A DNA stretch of 9,248 nucleotides from JBIIUJ01 sp044340025 (GTDB taxonomy: Bacteria; Pseudomonadota; Alphaproteobacteria; Caulobacterales; Aquidulcibacteraceae). This document shows, in pieces, positions 1-5,224 of the stretch. A program made the translations under genes and the position numbers. The notes below the pieces were generated by a model. That model worked only from the letters and a program-made list of their open reading frames with translations. It did no database searches and was not told the DNA's origin. Numbering within the stretch: position 1 is the first letter of the stretch; each line of letters begins with the position of its first letter. The stretch is from positions 1 through 9,248 of the forward strand of contig JBIIUJ010000104.1 of assembly GCA_044340025.1 (NCBI GenBank), in the 5' to 3' direction.

Positions 1-327
1 GAGAATCGGCAGATCATTGGCCGGCGCTGGCCGCGGAATATCTGCCGCGCGAGGGTTGACCACGACGCTTGGACGGAAGGCCCGGCCGGGCGCCGGAGCG
101 GGGGGAGTGGCCGCTTCCGGAAGCTTAACCACCTCCAGCGCACGGGCGCGGTGGGCGAGCCGGCGCAGAAATCCGCGCTCTTCCAACGCCGTGATCAAGC
201 GGTGAATGCCTGACTTCGAAGCGAGGTCCAGCGCCTCCTTCATTTCGTCGAACGAGGGCGAGACGCCCGTTTCCTTCAGCCGTTCGTGGATGAAGAGGAG
301 CAATTCGCGTTGCTTGGACGTGAGCAT
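1..327 (-). CDS. lexA: LexA SOS repressor, N-terminal part (runs off left edge)
   Basis: LexA is the transcriptional repressor of the DNA-damage (SOS) regulon. It binds operators through an N-terminal winged helix-turn-helix and is inactivated by RecA-stimulated self-cleavage. The first 109 codons are visible, reading leftward from an ATG at 327. They begin M-L-T-S-K-Q-R-E-L-L-L-F-I-H and continue through S-P-S-F-D-E-M and S-K-S-G-I-H-R-L-I-T-A-L-E-E-R-G-F to R-A-R-A-L-E-V. This is the standard LexA DNA-binding domain (about residues 1-67). A proline/alanine-rich linker follows, and the window ends at N-D-L-P-I-L, just before where the Ala-Gly cleavage site and the peptidase domain should lie. 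Those catalytic Ser/Lys residues are outside the window. A weak Shine-Dalgarno (AAGG) sits six bases before the ATG. The SOS box 46-60 bases upstream supports autoregulation. mazG ends 84 bases upstream on the same strand. The gene is partial only because the window cuts it. Confidence 0.95.
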   Translation of the reverse strand, partial: MLTSKQRELLLFIHERLKETGVSPSFDEMKEALDLASKSGIHRLITALEERGFLRRLAHRARALEVVKLPEAATPPAPAPGRAFRPSVVVNPRAADIPRPAPANDLPIL

Positions 328-372
328 GGCGGACCTTGTTTCCCCGGAACAAAGCAAAAACACTTTGTCGGT

Positions 373-387
373 GTTCTACCGATGTTC
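373..387 (-). promoter_or_regulatory. LexA operator (SOS box), GTTC-N7-GTTC
   Basis: The plus strand reads GTTCTACCGATGTTC, a perfect match to the direct-repeat operator GTTC-N7-GTTC known for alphaproteobacterial LexA. Read toward lexA it is GAAC-N7-GAAC. It lies in the 84-bp gap between mazG and lexA, 46-60 bases before the lexA start codon, where an autoregulatory operator is expected. It also overlaps a candidate minus-strand -10 element (see the lexA promoter entry). Bound LexA would therefore block its own promoter. The match and position are seen directly; the function is inferred from the family. Confidence 0.9.
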
Positions 388-400
388 TCGCAGAATGCAA
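373..400 (-). promoter_or_regulatory. Candidate lexA promoter
   Basis: On the minus strand TTGCAT (400-395) and TAGAAC (378-373) are separated by 16 bases. They resemble a sigma-70 -35/-10 pair (3 of 6 and 4 of 6 consensus bases). The -10 coincides with one half-site of the SOS box, which makes physical sense for repression. The following leader (372-328) has two competing short inverted repeats: TTGTTTCC/GGAACAA at 336-352, and ACAAAG/CTTTGT at 349-354 and 363-368. The exact hexamers are a guess; that the promoter lies in this gap is likely. Confidence 0.45.
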
Positions 401-411
401 GCGCCGTCCTA

Positions 412-1218
412 TCAGGCGCGTTCGGCCGCCTTCGCTGCAGTCCAGAGGGTTTCCATCTCGGCAAGATTGCTGTCGGCCGGGCCTCTTCCGTCTGCGGCGA
501 GAGCGGCTTCGATCGAACGGAATCGGCGTTCGAACTTGGCGTTTGCCCCGCGCAGGGCCGCCTCCGGGTCCACGCCGGCCTTGCGCGCCAGATTGGCGAG
601 AACAAACAGCATGTCCCCTATCTCTTCAGCCACATGGGCGGGATCATTCTCGCCCAGCGCCTCGCGGGTCTCGGCGATCTCCTCGTCGAGCTTGGCAAGC
701 ACCGCTTCGGGATCAGGCCAGTCGAACCCCACGCGCGCAGCCCGTTTCGTCAGCTTTTCAGCGCGCAACAGGGCAGGCAGAGCGAGCGGCACATCCGCCA
801 GGATAGAGCCATCCGCGTGGACCCTGGCTGCGCGTTCGGCGGCCTTGATGGTTTCCCAGTTTTCGGTCTGGGCGCCGGCGGTGGCGATCTCTGCTTGCGC
901 AAAAACGTGGGGATGACGCCGGGTCATCTTCTCCACCAGCGCCTCCGCTACGCTGGCGAGATCAAAGGCGCCGGCCTCCTCCGCCATGCGCGCGTGGAAC
1001 AGGACCTGAAAAAGAAGGTCGCCCAGCTCGTCGCGCAAACTGGCCATGTCGGCGCGGGTGATCGCGTCGGCCACCTCGTAGGCCTCTTCAATCGTGTAGG
1101 GCGCGATGGTGGCGAAGGTCTGCTCCAGATCCCACGGACAGCCGCCGTCCGGGTCTCGCAAGCGCGCCATCACCGCCTGAGCAGCAAGCAGGGCGGCCGC
1201 CGTCCGGGATGTGGTCAT
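412..1218 (-). CDS. mazG: MazG nucleoside triphosphate pyrophosphohydrolase
   Basis: MazG is a cytoplasmic, Mg-dependent all-alpha pyrophosphohydrolase. It cleaves (d)NTPs to NMP and pyrophosphate, cleaning damaged nucleotides from the pool and, in E. coli, moderating the stringent response. The 268-residue product matches the usual length (about 260-270) and has both tandem MazG domains. The N-terminal domain has C-P-W-D-L-E-Q-T (27-34), E-E-A-Y-E (44-48) and E-L-G-D (64-67), followed by R-R-H-P-H-V-F (100-106) and W-E-T-I-K (121-125). The C-terminal domain has the metal-binding E-E-I-A-E (179-183) and E-E-I-G-D (198-202), then N-A-K-F-E-R-R-F. I chose the ATG at 1218 rather than an in-frame ATG 29 codons upstream because homology starts here, a good Shine-Dalgarno (GAGGAAAGG) lies seven bases before it, and it overlaps the transporter stop as ATGA, implying translational coupling. 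lexA follows downstream with its own promoter. Confidence 0.96.
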   Translation of the reverse strand: MTTSRTAAALLAAQAVMARLRDPDGGCPWDLEQTFATIAPYTIEEAYEVADAITRADMASLRDELGDLLFQVLFHARMAEEAGAFDLASVAEALVEKMTRRHPHVFAQAEIATAGAQTENWETIKAAERAARVHADGSILADVPLALPALLRAEKLTKRAARVGFDWPDPEAVLAKLDEEIAETREALGENDPAHVAEEIGDMLFVLANLARKAGVDPEAALRGANAKFERRFRSIEAALAADGRGPADSNLAEMETLWTAAKAAERA

Positions 1219-2558
1219 GGGCCTGGCCTTTCCTCGCGCGCACTGATCGCGGCGCGCAGCGTCGCCTGACGGGCCGCGTCGATCGGGAATCGCCACACCA
1301 GCCACGCTAGGGCTCCATTGGCGATGATGGGGGCGAGAATAAAGAGGCCGGTGAGCGTGGAGAGCGCTACGGGAGAGTTGGCCGGGCCGAGGCCCGCTTC
1401 AAACCCGGCCCAGTCGAGGGTCACAAATGTGACGCCCGGGGCAAGGGCGAAAGCGGCCTTGGCCGCAAGAAGCATGAGCCCGAAATAGAGCCCGGTGCGC
1501 TGTTCTCCGGTCTCAACACGGTCCTGGTCGACCACATCGGCGATCATCGCCCTCAGAAGGAATGGGGCGGCGTTGGCCGCCACCCCGGCCACAAACATGC
1601 CGGCGACCGCGGGTCCGATCTCTCCCTTTGGCAAGACGACGATGGCGGCGAGCGCGGCTGCGTGAAGCAACACGGCGAAGGCCAAAGTGCGATGCTTGCC
1701 TAAACGATAAGACACCGCAATCCACAGCGGCACACCGACCACGGCGGCCACGAAATAGATCAACAGCAAGAGGTTGGAGGTCTCGCCCAACTCCAGCACG
1801 CTTCGGAAAAAGAATACAAAAAGCGCGCCCGTCACCCCCGGAGCGAACCCTGAAAGGAACTCCGCCAGCAACCCGATCCTCATGGCCCTGTTGCGTAAAA
1901 TGGCCCCCAGAGCGGCGCGCGCATCCAGACCGTGCGGGGGTGGGGCAGGGGGCTCCGGCGTTTGTGTCAGGGTCACAAGCGCGCAAAGCGGCAGCATCAT
2001 GATGATGTACCACCCCATCGCGCGCACATCATCGCCCGGGCCCCCAATCCCGAGCGTCTGCACCAGCGCAGGCACGACAAGAACCGTCAGCATGCCGAAA
2101 ACAGCGAAAGTCTCGCGCCAGCCGTGGACCCGCGACCGCTCATGATAGCCCTGAGCGATCTCCGTTCCCCAGCTGAAATGGCCGACCTGGGCCATGGTGA
2201 AGCCGACATAGAGAACAAAAAGAGAGGCGTAGAGATAGGTGACCGAGGCGTTTTCCGGAGGATTGAAAACGAAGAACACGCTGGCCATCAGGATGGGAAT
2301 GCCTGCCGCGATCCAGAGCTTTCGCCGCCCGAATCTGGTGCGCGTCGCATCCTGAAGCACGCCAACGACCGGGTCCGTGAAGATGTCCCAGAGGCGTGCA
2401 GTCATGAAGGCCACGCCAACGGCCGCGAGCGGCAGTCCTGCGACTTCGGTATAAAATGGCGGCAGATAGACGATGAGCGGGAGTGTCAGCGCCGTAAGCG
2501 GCGCCCCCAGGAGCGCGTAAGTGAAAACAGTGCGGCGTGGCAAACCGTCTCGGGACAT
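1215..2558 (-). CDS. MFS transporter, glycoside-pentoside-hexuronide:cation symporter type
   Basis: This is an inner-membrane secondary transporter of the GPH branch of the major facilitator superfamily (MFS_2 type; relatives of MelB and XylP), which imports sugars or glycosides with Na+ or H+. The 447-residue product is highly hydrophobic, with about twelve predicted helices. It carries the family signature R-L-W-D-I-F-T-D-P-V-V-G (55-66) in helix 2 and the cytoplasmic loop R-T-R-F-G-R-R-K (73-80). The substrate cannot be read from sequence; no sugar enzyme lies beside it. I chose the ATG at 2558 because it leaves a normal short N-terminus before helix 1. A GTG at 2663 would add 35 hydrophilic residues and is less likely, although neither start has a clear Shine-Dalgarno. 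The stop overlaps the mazG ATG by four bases, so the two genes are probably co-transcribed. The promoter should lie in 2559-2829. Confidence 0.88.
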   Translation of the reverse strand: MSRDGLPRRTVFTYALLGAPLTALTLPLIVYLPPFYTEVAGLPLAAVGVAFMTARLWDIFTDPVVGVLQDATRTRFGRRKLWIAAGIPILMASVFFVFNPPENASVTYLYASLFVLYVGFTMAQVGHFSWGTEIAQGYHERSRVHGWRETFAVFGMLTVLVVPALVQTLGIGGPGDDVRAMGWYIIMMLPLCALVTLTQTPEPPAPPPHGLDARAALGAILRNRAMRIGLLAEFLSGFAPGVTGALFVFFFRSVLELGETSNLLLLIYFVAAVVGVPLWIAVSYRLGKHRTLAFAVLLHAAALAAIVVLPKGEIGPAVAGMFVAGVAANAAPFLLRAMIADVVDQDRVETGEQRTGLYFGLMLLAAKAAFALAPGVTFVTLDWAGFEAGLGPANSPVALSTLTGLFILAPIIANGALAWLVWRFPIDAARQATLRAAISAREERPGP

Positions 2559-2632
2559 CGGGCCATCAAGGCGACCCGCCGATCGTTTGTCCACTCCAGG
2601 AAGGCAGCCATCATTCTCTTTCGCTGAAGAGT

Positions 2633-2653
2633 CGTTTTTTCTGTTTGAAAACG
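2633..2653. promoter_or_regulatory. 21-bp dyad upstream of the transporter gene (possible operator)
   Basis: CGTTTT (2633-2638) and AAAACG (2648-2653) form a perfect inverted repeat with a 9-base spacer. It sits in an AT-rich patch 75-95 bases before the chosen transporter start. A neighbouring short dyad, CTCTT/AAGAG, lies at 2616-2631. The size and position would suit a dimeric regulator of a sugar-uptake gene. No regulator gene is in the window and the repeat matches no operator I know, so the function is only inferred. Confidence 0.25.
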
Positions 2654-2762
2654 GCGATTTCACGTGATGCTGGGGCGGCTGGGTGTGGGCAAAAAGCGTC
2701 GCATCGCCGTTGCGAGGGAGAGTTGGGTCGCTCGAGGCGGTGGTGCGGCGCTTGACCTGCAG

Positions 2763-2789
2763 GCGCCGGAGCGTGGGCGCTCCGGGCGC
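2763..2789. repeat. Strong GC-rich inverted repeat upstream of the 235-aa gene
   Basis: GCGCCGGAGCG (2763-2773), loop TGGG, then CGCTCCGGGCGC (2778-2789) pair over 11 bp with a single extra G. It lies 41-67 bases before the ATG at 2830. No T-run follows on either strand, so it is not a standard terminator. It could be an RNA leader structure or a protein-binding dyad. Confidence 0.5.
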
Positions 2790-2829
2790 GCGCTTGGCTT
2801 AGCATGCAGTTCGCGCTAGGCCCGAAAGC

Positions 2830-3537
2830 ATGAAACATCGCACCATTCAGGGCTCCATCCGCTACACATCCAACAAGCCCGAACGCAAGGGGCAGGAGCG
2901 AGGGCGGGAGCGCTTCACGTTCACCCGTCACTCCGATGACTGCGTCACGATCCGGGCGATCTGCGAAATTGAAGAACCCGACCCGACAGTGCTGCGCGAT
3001 GTGATCTACTCGCTCGACCCAGCTGGCCGCCCGAAGGATTGCCTTTTGCGCCTTACGGTCGGCGATGCCTTCATGGGCGCAGGCTTTTTCCGCTTTGGCC
3101 CGGACTTCATCGAGGGCGAGAGCTATGGGCCAGGCATCGGCCGGGTGAGCCAGCGGGTCGATCTCGACCAGCCGATCGATGGGTTCGGAACCCACCCAAT
3201 CGTCACAGACGGCTACTTTCTCGGCCGCCAGGACTGGACGCATGTGAAGCGGCGCAGCTTCTTCATGTATGTGCCGTCGCCAGACCATCGCGGCGCCACC
3301 GCGCCGGTGCTCGCGCCGGTCCGGATCGACGGGGTCTACAGGGGCCGTGAAACCGTGACGGTGCAGGCAGGCACGTTCGACTGCTGGCATCTTCAGTTCG
3401 AAGATCCCGGCGGCGGCATGGGGGACCATCCGGTCTATGACCTCTGGGTCACCGCCGATGAAGACGCCCTGTTCGTGCAGGGCGGCGTCGGCGGCTATAT
3501 GCAGACCTGGTACGAACTGGTGGCGCTGACCCGTTGA
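2830..3537 (+). CDS. Conserved-looking hypothetical protein, 235 aa
   Basis: I do not recognise a named family. The product is a soluble protein with no signal peptide or membrane helix. It alternates charged and hydrophobic residues in a way that suggests a mostly beta structure. A basic, hydrophilic N-terminus (K-P-E-R-K-G-Q-E-R-G-R-E-R-F, 17-30) precedes several motif-like blocks: R-A-I-C-E-I-E-E-P, S-Y-G-P-G-I-G-R-V-S-Q, G-F-G-T-H-P-I-V, P-S-P-D-H-R-G-A-T, and the C-terminal D-L-W-V-T-A-D-E-D-A-L-F-V-Q-G-G-V-G-G-Y. The dense Gly/His/Asp/Trp content of these blocks looks like a conserved fold rather than random coding. The frame is open throughout with alphaproteobacterial codon use, and the opposite-strand frame gives an implausible protein. 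The Shine-Dalgarno is weak. The gene stands alone, divergent from the transporter and convergent with the hydrolase operon. Function unknown. Confidence 0.8.
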   Translation: MKHRTIQGSIRYTSNKPERKGQERGRERFTFTRHSDDCVTIRAICEIEEPDPTVLRDVIYSLDPAGRPKDCLLRLTVGDAFMGAGFFRFGPDFIEGESYGPGIGRVSQRVDLDQPIDGFGTHPIVTDGYFLGRQDWTHVKRRSFFMYVPSPDHRGATAPVLAPVRIDGVYRGRETVTVQAGTFDCWHLQFEDPGGGMGDHPVYDLWVTADEDALFVQGGVGGYMQTWYELVALTR

Positions 3538-3562
3538 GGGGATGGCGCGGATTGGGCCGCTC

Positions 3563-3586
3563 CACACACACACACACACACACACA
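3563..3586. repeat. (CA)12 dinucleotide microsatellite
   Basis: Twelve uninterrupted CA units lie in the 92-bp gap between two convergent genes, starting 26 bases after the stop of the 235-aa gene and ending 44 bases before the stop of the PhnP-like gene. Pure dinucleotide runs of this length are uncommon in bacterial chromosomes and prone to slippage. It lies outside both coding regions, so a length change would not shift either frame. Alternating purine-pyrimidine DNA can adopt the Z form. Confidence 0.98.
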
Positions 3587-3596
3587 CCAGCGCTCG

Positions 3597-3612
3597 CATA
3601 ATCCATATTATG
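3597..3612. repeat. AT-rich inverted repeat beside the microsatellite
   Basis: CATAAT (3597-3602) and ATTATG (3607-3612) form a perfect 6-bp inverted repeat with a 4-base spacer. It is an unusual AT-rich island in this GC-rich DNA, between the (CA)12 run and the hairpin at the end of the PhnP-like gene. The function is unknown. Confidence 0.5.
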
Positions 3613-3617
3613 GGCAA

Positions 3618-3641
3618 CTGCTGCTTTGGCTAAAGCGGCAG
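3618..3641 (-). terminator. Hairpin at the end of the rlpA-tmk-holB-tatD-hydrolase operon
   Basis: CTGCTGCTTT (3618-3627) and AAAGCGGCAG (3632-3641) pair over ten positions, one of them a G-U wobble, with a 4-base loop. The hairpin straddles the TAG stop of the PhnP-like gene (3632-3630). On the minus transcript it is followed by TTGCCCATAATATGG, which has no clean U-run, so a classical intrinsic terminator is doubtful. It may be a weak or factor-assisted terminator, or a 3'-end protecting stem. Confidence 0.4.
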
Positions 3642-4454
3642 GACGAGCCGCCAGCCGTCCACAGCTGGTTCCACGCCTTCAGGCAGCCGTGCGGCGAGCG
3701 TGGCGAAGTCGAGGTCGATGTGCATGTTGGTCAGGACAGCGCGCGCCGGTTTCACCTCAGCGATCCAGTCGAGAGCCAGCGCCACATGGGCGTGACTGGG
3801 ATGCGGCGTGTCGCGCAGCGCATCAACGATCCAGAGATCCAGCCCCTTCATCGCGCTCAAAGCTTCCGGGCTCAGAACATTGACATCATTGGAATAACCG
3901 GCAGGCCCGAAACGAAATCCAAGTGACTGAATCGAGCCGTGGATTTGCGGCATGGCCTGCACCGGGATTGCTCCGCCCGGCCCCTCGATAGCCCATATTT
4001 CCCATAATGCCGGCATCGGGCGCGATTCAAGGATCGCAGGATAGCCGCTCTCCGGATCGCTTTGAAAAATATAGCGAAAGCGGCTCTCAAGAGAGGTCCG
4101 AGTGATCGGGTCCATATAGGTCGCGATCCGCTTGCGATGCCGATAGACCAGCGCGCGCAGATCGTCGACGCCATGGCATTGATCGGCGTGGTCGTGGGTG
4201 TACAGCACAGCGTCGATGCGGCGCACCTGATGGCGAAGAAGCTGCACGCGCAGGTCGGGCGACGTGTCCACCAGCACGATGGTCGTCTCATCCGGATCGA
4301 ATGCGGCGTCGGCGCAGCGTTCCACAAGCAGAGAGCAGCGCATGCGGGCGTTGCGCAGGTCCTTCGGGTCGCACGCGCCCCAATCCCCATCCGGACGCGG
4401 AACGCCGCCGGACGACCCACAGCCAAGAATGGTGACACGCAGATAGCCGCTCAT
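3630..4454 (-). CDS. PhnP-like metallo-beta-lactamase-fold hydrolase
   Basis: This is a metal-dependent hydrolase of the Lactamase_B_2/PhnP-like group, whose characterised members cleave cyclic or linear phosphodiesters. The 274-residue product opens with the group's N-terminus, L-G-C-G-S-S-G-G-V-P-R (10-20) and G-D-W-G-A-C-D-P (23-30). It has the metal-binding T-H-D-H-A-D-Q-C-H-G (86-95), a likely ligand His at 172 (P-Q-I-H-G), Asp at 211 in L-W-I-V-D-A-L, the H-P-S-H-A-H block (218-223), and a final T-N-M-H (242-245). All the expected ligands are therefore present. No signal peptide is seen, so it should be cytoplasmic. It is the last gene of the operon; its ATG overlaps the tatD stop as ATGA, and no separate Shine-Dalgarno is evident. 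The substrate is unknown. Its placement after tatD suggests nucleic-acid or nucleotide phosphodiester processing, but that is inference; no phosphonate-utilisation genes are nearby. Confidence 0.9.
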   Translation of the reverse strand: MSGYLRVTILGCGSSGGVPRPDGDWGACDPKDLRNARMRCSLLVERCADAAFDPDETTIVLVDTSPDLRVQLLRHQVRRIDAVLYTHDHADQCHGVDDLRALVYRHRKRIATYMDPITRTSLESRFRYIFQSDPESGYPAILESRPMPALWEIWAIEGPGGAIPVQAMPQIHGSIQSLGFRFGPAGYSNDVNVLSPEALSAMKGLDLWIVDALRDTPHPSHAHVALALDWIAEVKPARAVLTNMHIDLDFATLAARLPEGVEPAVDGWRLVLPL

Positions 4455-5224
4455 GGCGTCATACGCTGGAAAAGCCGACGCGCATTGGCGTCTGTTGCCT
4501 CGATGAAGGCTTCGAGGCCTATCCCGCGCCGGGCCGCCAGAAAACCGGCGACAGCCGGCAGATAAGCCGGCTCGTTCCGCTCGCCGCGATGGGGAACCGG
4601 CGCGAGATATGGGCAGTCGGTCTCGATCAAGACACGCTCGAGCGGCGCCTGATCGAAGGCCGCGCGCACATCATCGGCCTTCTTGAACGTAGCAATGCCG
4701 GAAAAGGATACAAAAGCGCCAAGCTCGAGCCCGCGCGCCAGCAGATCAAGGCCGCTGGTGTAGCAATGCAGCAGTATCGGGAAGGGCCCCTGCCCCATCT
4801 CTTCTTCAAGGATGTCGGCTGTCTGGGCGTCAGCCTGGCGGGTGTGAACGATGACCGGAAGGCCGGTGGCGCGCGCGGCGGCGATATGGGCGCGAAAGCA
4901 GCGCTCCTGATCGGCGAACGGGCTGTAGCCATAGTGGAGGTCCAGCCCGGTTTCGCCGATCGCCACAATCCGGGGGTCTGCGTTGGCTGCAGCGGCGAGC
5001 GCCTCGGCGGTCAGGTCGGGATGGTCCTTGGCGTGGTGCGGATGGGCGCCGATGGTGCGCCAGGCTCCGGCCCGGTCGCTTGCCGCCTTCACCGCGGGAT
5101 AATGCTCGATCGTATCGCAGATGGAAATCATCTGCGTGACGCCGGCAGCGCGTGCACGAGCAAGGACAGCGTCGAGATCATCCGCGAAGGCGGCGTGATG
5201 CAGGTTCACATGGGTGTCGATCAT
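4451..5224 (-). CDS. TatD-family metal-dependent hydrolase / DNase
   Basis: This is a TIM-barrel metal-dependent hydrolase; family members act as Mg-dependent 3'-5' exonucleases in DNA repair and fragmentation. Its 257 residues are typical. Visible motifs are G-A-H-P-H-H (59-64), I-G-E-T-G-L-D-L-H-Y (89-98, metal ligand Glu91), V-I-V-H-T-R (124-129, His127), L-L-H-C-Y (151-155, His153) and E-T-D-C-P-Y-L-A-P (201-209, Asp203), plus R-N-E-P near 217. The N-terminus is M-I-D-T-H-V-N-L-H rather than the D-S-H-C-H-L of many relatives, so the second histidine of the usual H-x-H pair is Asn. E. coli TatD also reads V-N-L here, so activity is not excluded. The start ATG overlaps the holB stop (ATGA) and the end overlaps the next gene. 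In many alphaproteobacteria metG lies between holB and tatD; it is absent here. Confidence 0.94.
   Translation of the reverse strand: MIDTHVNLHHAAFADDLDAVLARARAAGVTQMISICDTIEHYPAVKAASDRAGAWRTIGAHPHHAKDHPDLTAEALAAAANADPRIVAIGETGLDLHYGYSPFADQERCFRAHIAAARATGLPVIVHTRQADAQTADILEEEMGQGPFPILLHCYTSGLDLLARGLELGAFVSFSGIATFKKADDVRAAFDQAPLERVLIETDCPYLAPVPHRGERNEPAYLPAVAGFLAARRGIGLEAFIEATDANARRLFQRMTP

Larger units (their letters stand above)
2559..2829. other. Divergent intergenic region (transporter / 235-aa protein)
   Basis: These 271 bases separate the minus-strand transporter-mazG unit from the plus-strand gene at 2830, so they should hold both promoters. I see no convincing -35/-10 pair. Weak options for the plus strand are TTGACC at 2752-2757, with no -10 at the right distance, and TTGGCT (2794-2799) with TAGGCC (2817-2822), which would leave almost no leader. 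The left half (about 2611-2660) is locally AT-rich against the GC-rich background and carries the dyads described separately. The right half carries a strong hairpin. A long minus-strand reading frame crosses this region and the gene at 2830, but its protein does not look real. Confidence 0.6.

Noticed and set aside
286..1269. Long plus-strand reading frame (327 codons) opposite lexA and mazG
   Set aside because: It lies antisense to two clearly recognisable genes and across their promoter, and its protein has no coherent motifs. High GC lowers stop-codon frequency on the opposite strand.
2616..2640. Short hairpin followed by TTTTTT, terminator-like on the plus strand
   Set aside because: The stem is only five weak base pairs and there is no plus-strand gene upstream that it could terminate.
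2558..2663. Upstream GTG start adding 35 residues to the transporter
   Set aside because: The added residues are hydrophilic and unlike the short N-termini of GPH symporters; the ATG at 2558 places helix 1 normally.
2611..3606. Minus-strand reading frame (331 codons) overlapping the 235-aa gene
   Set aside because: Its N-terminus is encoded by the (CA)12 repeat (V-C-V-C-V), it crosses the intergenic hairpin, and the protein looks random. The plus-strand frame gives ordered motif blocks.
3534..3926. Plus-strand frame starting M-R-G-W with a T-H-T-H-T-H tract
   Set aside because: The repeat tract is simply the translated microsatellite and the remainder is antisense to the PhnP-like gene.
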